Positions 6,376 to 10,645 of a DNA stretch of 10,645 nt are shown in pieces (position 1 is the stretch's first letter; each line of letters begins with the position of its first letter). The translations under genes were made by a program, and so were the position numbers. The notes beneath the pieces were generated by a model, which saw only the letters and a program-made list of their open reading frames with translations, was not told the origin of the DNA and ran no database searches. Source of the DNA: Granulicella sp. (GTDB lineage: Bacteria; Acidobacteriota; Terriglobia; Terriglobales; Acidobacteriaceae); NCBI GenBank assembly GCA_003133205.1, contig PKWK01000100.1:1-10645 (forward strand), read 5' to 3'.

Positions 6376-6431
6376 ATGATGCAAAACCTTAAGTTTACCG
6401 GATTGTTTCCCGGGTTACCCTTCAAATCCAA

Positions 6432-6953
6432 TTACTTCGCGGCCTTCTTTGCTGCGGCCTTCTTTGCTGCGGCCTTCTTTGCCGGAGCTTTCTTCGCCGC
6501 GGCCTTCTTGGCTGCTGGCTTGGTAGACTTCTTCGCTGCCGGCGCATCGGTTGCTGCTGACGTAGCGGCAGTCGGCGACTTCTTCTCCGCTACCGTGACG
6601 ATGATGTGCGCGAGACGTCGCTGGTAGCGGAACGCCCGGCCCATCGGCGCAGGCCGGATCCGCTTCATGCGCGGACCTTCATTCGCCACCGCTGTGTGGA
6701 CATAGAGGTTATCGACATCGATATCCAGCCCCTGCTCCTGCGAGACGTAGGTCGCGTTCTGGATGGCCGAGCGCAATACCTTCTCGACGATCGGGCCCAT
6801 CCGCTTGGTGGAAAAGTGAATGGTGTTGAGCGCCTGCTCGACGCGCATGCCTTTGATGGTATCGAGAACGAGCTTCGCCTTCTGCGGACTCGTGCGCTGG
6901 AACTTGGCCTCGGCGCGGAACTCTCGAACTTTTTCTACTGCGATCTTCGACAT
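6432..6953 (-). CDS. rplV: 50S ribosomal protein L22 with Ala/Lys-rich C-terminal tail
   Basis: L22 lines the nascent-peptide tunnel with a long beta hairpin that forms part of the constriction. Residues 1 to about 123 are a standard L22: FRAEAKFQRTSPQKAKLVLD, VEKVLRSAIQNATY, then the hairpin region VDNLYVHTAVANEGPRMKRI with RPAPMGRAFRYQRRLAHIIV. Residues 124-173 are an extension with no counterpart in the usual 110-120-residue protein. First comes an Ala/Thr/Ser linker, then repeated KKAAA/AKKAP pentads like those of histone H1-type tails. The tail is encoded by near-identical 15-nt units. AAGGA lies about 9 nt before the ATG. Confidence 0.98.
   Translation of the reverse strand: MSKIAVEKVREFRAEAKFQRTSPQKAKLVLDTIKGMRVEQALNTIHFSTKRMGPIVEKVLRSAIQNATYVSQEQGLDIDVDNLYVHTAVANEGPRMKRIRPAPMGRAFRYQRRLAHIIVTVAEKKSPTAATSAATDAPAAKKSTKPAAKKAAAKKAPAKKAAAKKAAAKKAAK
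6439..6513 (-). repeat. 15-nt tandem repeat coding the L22 Ala/Lys tail
   Basis: Five 15-nt units lie in frame at 6439, 6454, 6469, 6484 and 6499. The first two are identical (GCGGCCTTCTTTGCT on the plus strand), the third differs by one base and the last two are more diverged. Each unit codes five residues of Ala/Lys type. Near-identity at the DNA level points to recent duplication or slippage. Confidence 0.85.
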
Positions 6954-6975
6954 AACTTTGATCCTTCAAACTAAC

Positions 6976-7004
6976 TGGTACGCCATAATCGGCGAGCCTT
7001 ACCA
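6976..7004 (-). other. Bulged stem-loop in rpsS-rplV spacer
   Basis: TGGTA (6976-6980) pairs with TACCA (7000-7004) and CGCC (6981-6984) pairs with GGCG (6991-6994). There is a 6-nt loop and a one-sided 5-nt bulge (6995-6999). The layout of two short helices and a single-sided bulge resembles that upstream of rpsC. It ends about 22 nt before the rplV ATG and has no U tract. Confidence 0.5.
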
Positions 7005-7023
7005 AATTCGAGTTACTGCAGAA

Positions 7024-7311
7024 CTACTTCGGCTTTGCGGACGTCTCGGCTGCACGAGCGGAGTGGCCCTTGAACGTGCGCGTCGCGGAGAACTCGCCCA
7101 GCTTGTGGCCGACCATGTTTTCCGTCACGTAGACCGGGATGAACTTGCGGCCGTTGTGGACGGCGATCGTGTGGCCGACCATGTCGGGGAAGATCGTCGA
7201 GCGACGCGACCAGGTGCGCAATACCTTCTTGTCGTTGGTCTGGTTCATGACATTGATCTTCGTTTGAAGATGCGCGTCGATGAACGGACCCTTCTTTGCG
7301 GAACGTGACAT
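7024..7311 (-). CDS. rpsS: 30S ribosomal protein S19
   Basis: S19 sits at the top of the 30S head, partners S13, and takes part in bridges to the 50S central protuberance. The 95-residue product starts [20 protein letters not shown]. It has [20 protein letters not shown] and the diagnostic motif [20 protein letters not shown] followed by [10 protein letters not shown]. The C-terminal tail ([12 protein letters not shown]) is flexible and basic as usual. GGAG lies 7 nt before the ATG. The 87-nt spacer behind rplB shows only a weak 4-bp inverted repeat. Confidence 0.98.
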   Translation of the reverse strand: MSRSAKKGPFIDAHLQTKINVMNQTNDKKVLRTWSRRSTIFPDMVGHTIAVHNGRKFIPVYVTENMVGHKLGEFSATRTFKGHSARAAETSAKPK

Positions 7312-7398
7312 GTAATTACTCCAAATCCTGTGTTGCCGGTTACGGTGCTGTATACGACGAATCTCTCAGCTGCGAGACTTGGTGTTGCGCTTTGTTAC

Positions 7399-8229
7399 CT
7401 ACTTACCCTTGTTGCGGCGCGTGACGATGAAGACATCAGTACGCTTGTTGTTACGAGTCTTGTATCCGCGTGTGGGCTGGCCCCATGGAGTGACCGGATG
7501 ACGTCCGCCGGAGGTCTTGCCTTCGCCTCCGCCGTGCGGGTGGTCGACGGGATTCATAGAAACACCGCGGTTCGATGGGTTGATGCCCTTCCAGCGGTTG
7601 CGACCAGCCTTGCCGATGGTGACATTCTCGTGGTCGGTATTGCCGACCTGGCCGATCGTCGCCATGCACTCAACGAGCACCTTGCGCGTCTCGCCCGAAG
7701 GCAGCTTGAGCAACGCATAGTCGCCTTCCTTCGCGACCAGGTTGACTTGTGCCCCAGCCGAACGCGCCATCTGGGCGCCCTTGCCCGGACGAAGCTCGAT
7801 ATTGTGCACGATCGTTCCCAGAGGAATGTTCTTCAGCGGAAGTGCGTTGCCGACCAGGATGTCGGCCTCAGGGCCGCTCATGATCTTCTGCCCCACCTTC
7901 AGGCCAACCGGCTGGATGATGTAACGCTTCTCGCCATCCGCATAGTGGACCAGCGCGATCCTGGAGCTACGGTTCGGATCATATTCAATGGTCGCGACGG
8001 TAGCGGGAATACCGTACTTGTCGCGCTTGAAATCGATGAGGCGCAGCTTCTGCTTGTGGCCGCCGCCCTGATGGCGGATCGTGAGGCGACCGGTGCTGTT
8101 GCGTCCGCCGGTGCGCTGCTTGACAGAGAGCAGCGGCTTGTGCGGCTTGTCTGTCGTCAGGTCGTCGTTCACCAGCTTCGTCTGGAAGCGGAGTGTCGGG
8201 GTAATCGGTCGAAATGATTTGATCGGCAT
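7399..8229 (-). CDS. rplB: 50S ribosomal protein L2
   Basis: L2 is the largest and among the most conserved 50S core proteins, lying close to the peptidyl-transferase centre and needed for subunit association. The 276 residues are standard. The RNA-binding domain has [20 protein letters not shown] and [20 protein letters not shown]. The C-terminal part holds [20 protein letters not shown] followed by [20 protein letters not shown]. The [11 protein letters not shown] motif includes the His reported as important for peptide-bond formation. It ends in a basic RRNKGK tail. A clear AGGAG lies 9 nt before the ATG, at the edge of a heptad-type repeat array in the 112-nt spacer. Confidence 0.99.
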   Translation of the reverse strand: MPIKSFRPITPTLRFQTKLVNDDLTTDKPHKPLLSVKQRTGGRNSTGRLTIRHQGGGHKQKLRLIDFKRDKYGIPATVATIEYDPNRSSRIALVHYADGEKRYIIQPVGLKVGQKIMSGPEADILVGNALPLKNIPLGTIVHNIELRPGKGAQMARSAGAQVNLVAKEGDYALLKLPSGETRKVLVECMATIGQVGNTDHENVTIGKAGRNRWKGINPSNRGVSMNPVDHPHGGGEGKTSGGRHPVTPWGQPTRGYKTRNNKRTDVFIVTRRNKGK

Positions 8230-8243
8230 TTTATTTAACTCCT

Positions 8244-8340
8244 AGCTGTCAGCTCTTGCCTCTAGCTAGTTCTCTTTCACGTCTCAGGGACTTACTTGTC
8301 CCACTTGCATTCAACTCACAACTTACAACCAGCAACCGTA
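8244..8340 (-). repeat. Composite spacer element: heptads, hairpin, heptads (rplW-rplB)
   Basis: On the plus strand four clear heptads begin at 8313 (AACT), 8320 (AACT), 8327 (AACC) and 8334 (AACC), each followed by three variable bases. They start one base after the rplW stop. Nearer rplB, more degenerate heptads fall at 8244 (AGCT), 8251 (AGCT), 8258 (GCCT) and 8265 (GCTA). Between the arrays GGGAC (8287-8291) pairs perfectly with GTCCC (8298-8302) over 6 nt. The spacing between array, hairpin and array closely matches the element at 5555-5658. The rplB AGGAG site borders the proximal array. Confidence 0.5.
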
Positions 8341-8341
8341 C

Positions 8342-8635
8342 TTACAGGCTGTTCAGATACTCCGGCATCTTCTGCCCATCCTTCAGGCGGACATAGGCCT
8401 TCTTCCAGTCGGGGCGATAGCCGGAGAACTTGCCGCGGCGGCGTTCTTTTCCTTCTACAGTTGCAGTGCGGACGCCGGTCACCTTGACCTTGAAGAGCGT
8501 CTCGACAGCCTGCTTGACCTCAGTCTTGGTGGCCTTGAGATCGACCTCAAAGACCAACGTGTTCTGGGTCTCTTTCACGCCCATGCCTTTTTCAGTGATC
8601 AATGGGCGGCGAATAACGGTATAGAGGGTTGGCAT
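8342..8635 (-). CDS. rplW: 50S ribosomal protein L23
   Basis: L23 lies at the tunnel exit and is the docking point for trigger factor and the signal recognition particle. The 97-residue product has the opening YTVIRRPLITEKGMGVKETQ, with the conserved IRRPLITEK motif. FEVDLKATKTEVKQAVETLF and KVKVTGVRTATVEGKERRRG follow, with a basic loop and YRPDWKKAYVRLKDGQ. Its ATG overlaps the rplD stop by one base (TAATG). A full AAGGAGGT lies 6 nt upstream inside the end of rplD, so translation is strongly coupled, in keeping with near-equal need for L4 and L23. Confidence 0.98.
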   Translation of the reverse strand: MPTLYTVIRRPLITEKGMGVKETQNTLVFEVDLKATKTEVKQAVETLFKVKVTGVRTATVEGKERRRGKFSGYRPDWKKAYVRLKDGQKMPEYLNSL

Positions 8636-9312
8636 TACGCAACCTCCTTCTTGGCAGCGGCTTTGCTGCGTTTCGATACGAACTTCTTGAGTGTCTCCTG
8701 CAGCGCCTCGATAGCATCCTTGGAGAAGATGGCATGCTCGTAGCGGAGGAGATCGTAGGGGTGGACCTCGGAGCTGAGTACAAGCTCAACACCCGAGAGG
8801 TTGCGCGAGCCAAGATAAAGTTTCTCGCCGAGCTTCTGGCTGGACTCGACCAACAATGTCGTCTTGCCGGCATCAAGCTTGTTGAGCGCGGTGCGGAAGA
8901 TCTTGGTCTTCGGCTCAGCCGCGTCGAACGACTCGACGACCGTGAACTTGCCGTCTGCAATCTTCGCAGCGATGGCCGAACGAAGCGCGCCCATCAGCTT
9001 CTTCTGCGGGAAGGCGTACTCGTAGGAGCGCGGCTTCGGTCCGTGGACCGTACCGCCGCTGCGCCAGAGTGGGCTCCGGATCGACGCGATACGCGCACGG
9101 CCAGTTCCCTTCTGCTTCCACAGCTTGCGGCCGGCGCCCGAGACGAGTCCGCGGGTCTTCGTAGACGCGGTGCCCTGACGCAGCGCCGCGCGGTAGTGCT
9201 TGACCGACTCCCACAGGAGTGTGTCGTTGATCTCGCCCGAGAATACTTCGTCGAGGAGTTCGAACTCGCCGACCTTCTTCCCGTCGAGATTGACTACATT
9301 GATGTTTGCCAT
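8635..9312 (-). CDS. rplD: 50S ribosomal protein L4
   Basis: L4 binds 23S rRNA domain I and sends an extended loop to the tunnel constriction opposite L22. In E. coli it also represses the S10 operon by attenuating transcription and translation in the leader. From the ATG at 9310-9312 the protein is 225 residues, slightly longer than the usual 200-210. It begins MANINVVNLDGKKVGEFELL. The tunnel loop region is KLWKQKGTGRARIASIRSPL with WRSGGTVHGPKPRSYEYAFP. The C terminus has a basic Ala/Lys addition (KRSKAAAKKEVA). An upstream in-frame ATG would add 24 residues that do not look like L4. The ribosome binding site is a GAGAGAAG stretch. Confidence 0.97.
   Translation of the reverse strand: MANINVVNLDGKKVGEFELLDEVFSGEINDTLLWESVKHYRAALRQGTASTKTRGLVSGAGRKLWKQKGTGRARIASIRSPLWRSGGTVHGPKPRSYEYAFPQKKLMGALRSAIAAKIADGKFTVVESFDAAEPKTKIFRTALNKLDAGKTTLLVESSQKLGEKLYLGSRNLSGVELVLSSEVHPYDLLRYEHAIFSKDAIEALQETLKKFVSKRSKAAAKKEVA
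8642..8649 (-). promoter_or_regulatory. Full-consensus Shine-Dalgarno for rplW inside rplD
   Basis: The transcribed strand reads AAGGAGGT, a full anti-16S complement, 6 nt before the rplW ATG. It is embedded in the codons for the L4 C terminus (KKEVA). It is the strongest ribosome binding site seen in the window and fixes the rplW start. Confidence 0.85.
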
Positions 9313-9329
9313 CGTTCTTCTCTCTTCAT

Positions 9330-9351
9330 GCCCGCCATCGATGCGGCGGGC
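9330..9351 (-). other. Perfect 7-bp stem-loop between rplC and rplD
   Basis: GCCCGCC (9330-9336) pairs perfectly with GGCGGGC (9345-9351) over an 8-nt loop that contains ATCGAT. It ends 17 nt before the rplD ATG, with the purine-rich ribosome binding site in between. No U tract follows, so it is not a standard terminator. Confidence 0.65.
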
Positions 9352-9402
9352 CAAAACCTTGGTTAGCAGGGAGTCATACAACAATCCCTTGCTTGTTTGT
9401 CT

Positions 9403-10131
9403 TTACTTCTTCTTCGGCGAAGCCTTCTTCGAAGCCTTCAGCGGATCAAGCGTGGTACCTCCGGCAAACCCACGACGCTCACGCGGCGGAGCCTTTGCCT
9501 TCGAAATCAAAACGTATCCATCGCGTGGACCGGGTACCGCGCCCTCAACCATCAAGAGGTTGTCTTCTACATCGATGCCGCGGATGCGAAGATTGCGGAC
9601 CGTGATCTGCGCGTGGCCCATGTGGCCAGGCATGCGCTGGCCGGGAAACACACGCGACGGGAATGACGAGGCGCCAATCGAACCTTGCACCTGGAACATG
9701 TGGCCGTGTGCCTTGGGGCCGCCGCCGAAGCCGTGCCGGCGAACCACGCCGGCGAATCCGCGGCCCTTCGAGGTACCGATGATGTCGACGAACTTCTCAT
9801 CGGAGAAAATGTCGACCATAATGCGATCGCCAGCCTTCACTGCGGCGTCGTCGCCATCCTTGGCAACCTCGACCGGGACTTCCTTGATCATGCGGACAGG
9901 AGGCACATTCGACTTGGCGAAGTGGCCGGTCATAGCCTTATTCACCTTGGAGGCCTTGATGAAGTCGACATAGCCGATCTGCGCGGCGTCGTAGCCATCC
10001 TTCGCCAGGGTCTTGAGCTGCGTGATGACGCATGGGCCAGCCTTCAGCACGGTGACCGGGTGAACATCGCCGCGGTCGTCGAAGAGCTGGGTCATGCCGA
10101 TCTTCTTGCCGAGAATTCCTGTAACTGACAT
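9403..10131 (-). CDS. rplC: 50S ribosomal protein L3
   Basis: L3 is an assembly-initiator protein that binds 23S rRNA near the peptidyl-transferase centre. From the ATG at 10129-10131 it is 242 residues, starting MSVTGILGKKIGMTQLFDDR. Fifteen further in-frame codons upstream are not L3-like, and AAAGGA lies just before the chosen ATG. The signature region is GTSKGRGFAGVVRRHGFGGG, then HGHMFQVQGSIGASSFPSRV and FPGQRMPGHMGHAQITVRNL. Aligned by eye with E. coli L3, the Gln methylated by PrmB is replaced here (SIGASSFPS against SIGQNQTPG), so that modification is not expected. The tail DPLKASKKASPKKK is basic. Confidence 0.98.
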   Translation of the reverse strand: MSVTGILGKKIGMTQLFDDRGDVHPVTVLKAGPCVITQLKTLAKDGYDAAQIGYVDFIKASKVNKAMTGHFAKSNVPPVRMIKEVPVEVAKDGDDAAVKAGDRIMVDIFSDEKFVDIIGTSKGRGFAGVVRRHGFGGGPKAHGHMFQVQGSIGASSFPSRVFPGQRMPGHMGHAQITVRNLRIRGIDVEDNLLMVEGAVPGPRDGYVLISKAKAPPRERRGFAGGTTLDPLKASKKASPKKK

Positions 10132-10200
10132 CGTATTGTTCCTTTCCTCATCATGCCGGGCCATAGACCTCAGCACTGCCGGTGTTGCTTGATAAATTTC
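10132..10200 (-). other. rpsJ-rplC spacer
   Basis: This 69-nt spacer holds the rplC ribosome binding site and one imperfect inverted repeat (10171-10176 with 10182-10187). That repeat pairs better on the non-transcribed strand. It also contains the 9-nt word CTGCCGGTG (10176-10184), which recurs at 10561-10569 in the tuf-rpsJ spacer. Confidence 0.4.
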
Positions 10201-10518
10201 TTACTTCTGAACCGTCTTGATCTCAACGTCGACACCAGCGGGAAGATCGAGCTTCATCAGCGCGTCGACTGTCTGCTGGGTCGGCTCGAGAATATCGATC
10301 AGCCGTTTGTGGGTACGAATCTCGAAGGCCTCGCGCGACTTCTTGTCGACGTGGGGCGAACGCAGCACGCAATACTTGTTCTTCATAGTTGGCAGCGGAA
10401 TGGGCCCCGCGACCTGCGCTCCGGTGCGCTTCGCTGTCTCGACGATTTCACCGGTCGACGTGTCGAGCACACGGTAGTCATACGCCTTCAAACGAATTCT
10501 GATTCTCTGTCCTGCCAT
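10201..10518 (-). CDS. rpsJ: 30S ribosomal protein S10 (NusE)
   Basis: S10 is part of the 30S head. As NusE it also pairs with NusB in antitermination and with NusG to couple transcription and translation. The 105-residue product starts [20 protein letters not shown]. The NusB-facing and ribosome-binding loop [20 protein letters not shown] is intact. [20 protein letters not shown] and [20 protein letters not shown] with AGVDVEI complete the family signature. It is the first gene of the S10 operon and follows tuf after 92 nt. The ribosome binding site is weak: purine-rich GGAAGAGAGAC about 10 nt upstream. A 9-bp hairpin lies about 40 nt upstream of the ATG. Confidence 0.98.
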   Translation of the reverse strand: MAGQRIRIRLKAYDYRVLDTSTGEIVETAKRTGAQVAGPIPLPTMKNKYCVLRSPHVDKKSREAFEIRTHKRLIDILEPTQQTVDALMKLDLPAGVDVEIKTVQK

Positions 10519-10558
10519 TTTGTGTCTCTCTTCCTGGTACTCAAAGATCGTTTGGAGT

Positions 10559-10595
10559 GGCTGCCGGTGATGAACTTCTGCACCTGCCGGCAGCC
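10559..10595 (-). promoter_or_regulatory. Long perfect stem-loop between tuf and rpsJ
   Basis: GGCTGCCGG (10559-10567) pairs perfectly with CCGGCAGCC (10587-10595), giving nine pairs over a 19-nt loop. On the transcribed strand GGTG and CATC inside the loop can add four more pairs, one of them G-U. It starts 15 nt after the tuf stop and ends 40 nt before the rpsJ ATG. The bases after it (ACTCCAAACG) contain no U tract. It could be a processing site, a partial block to tuf read-through or an S10 leader structure; which one is not determined by sequence. Confidence 0.65.
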
Positions 10596-10610
10596 CTCGT
10601 TAGTCTCGAA

Positions 10611-10645
10611 CTACTTGATGATCTCGGAGATGGTTCCAGCTCCGA
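10611..10645 (-). CDS. tuf: Elongation factor Tu, last ten codons (runs off right edge)
   Basis: Only the 3' end is present: GAGTISEIIK followed by TAG. This matches the C terminus of bacterial EF-Tu, in which a V-G-A-G strand is followed by a hydrophobic helix end (VxxIIx). EF-Tu carries aminoacyl-tRNA to the ribosomal A site as a GTPase. Its place directly before rpsJ fits the str operon (rpsL, rpsG, fusA, tuf) joined to S10. The G-domain lies outside the window, so identification rests on ten residues plus position. Confidence 0.85.
   Translation of the reverse strand, partial: GAGTISEIIK

Noticed and set aside
7330..8217. Plus-strand open frame of 295 codons opposite rplB
   Set aside because: It mirrors rplB almost exactly, has no ribosome binding site of note and no recognisable family. 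Treated as a codon-bias shadow.
8629..9366. Plus-strand frame of 245 codons opposite rplD
   Set aside because: It is an antisense shadow of L4 without a family signature.
9313..9384. Upstream ATG giving a 249-residue L4
   Set aside because: The 24 extra residues span the rplC-rplD hairpin and do not resemble L4. The MANINVV start is family-like.
10132..10176. Upstream ATG giving a 257-residue L3
   Set aside because: The extra 15 residues include the ribosome binding site of the internal ATG, and MSVTGILGKK is the usual L3 start.

Overview
The window is one continuous, canonical bacterial ribosomal-protein cluster. Every gene is on the minus strand, so transcription runs from high to low coordinates. 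It starts with the last ten codons of an elongation factor Tu gene at the right edge. The complete S10 operon follows (rpsJ, rplC, rplD, rplW, rplB, rpsS, rplV, rpsC, rplP, rpmC, rpsQ), then the spc operon (rplN, rplX, rplE, rpsN, rpsH, rplF, rplR, rpsE, rpmD, and the start of rplO at the left edge). The order matches the classical str-S10-spc arrangement with no gene missing, inserted, inverted or broken. No mobile element, CRISPR array, tRNA, rRNA, phage gene or defence gene is visible.

The organism is a bacterium with moderately high GC. The tuf-rpsJ junction, the short zinc-ribbon S14 and the lysine/alanine-rich tails on L22, L29, L3 and L4 would fit Acidobacteriota (Terriglobia/Acidobacteriaceae). 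That placement is an inference from general resemblance and is not proven here.

The products assemble together. S10, S3, S14 and S19 build the 30S head; S5, S8 and S17 build the 30S body; L2, L3, L4, L22, L23, L24 and L29 form the 23S core and tunnel exit; L5 and L18 carry 5S rRNA; L6, L14, L16, L15 and L30 complete the 50S. EF-Tu delivers aminoacyl-tRNA to the finished ribosome.

The unusual part is the spacing. Of 21 junctions, only three are tightly coupled (rplD/rplW overlap by 1 nt, rpmC/rpsQ 2 nt apart, rpsE/rpmD 3 nt apart). The rest are 38 to 207 nt, about 1.65 kb in total. Most of these spacers hold a stem-loop with no U tract. Two of them (rplW-rplB and rpsC-rplP) share a composite layout: a degenerate heptad array, a hairpin, then another heptad array that starts right behind the upstream stop codon. 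The rpsQ-rplN spacer, which is the S10/spc boundary, carries three consecutive hairpins ending at the rplN Shine-Dalgarno. The longest spacer, rpsN-rpsH at 207 nt, carries three more. No stretch over 300 nt lacks a gene. If this window holds anything undescribed, it is this spacer architecture and not a new protein.
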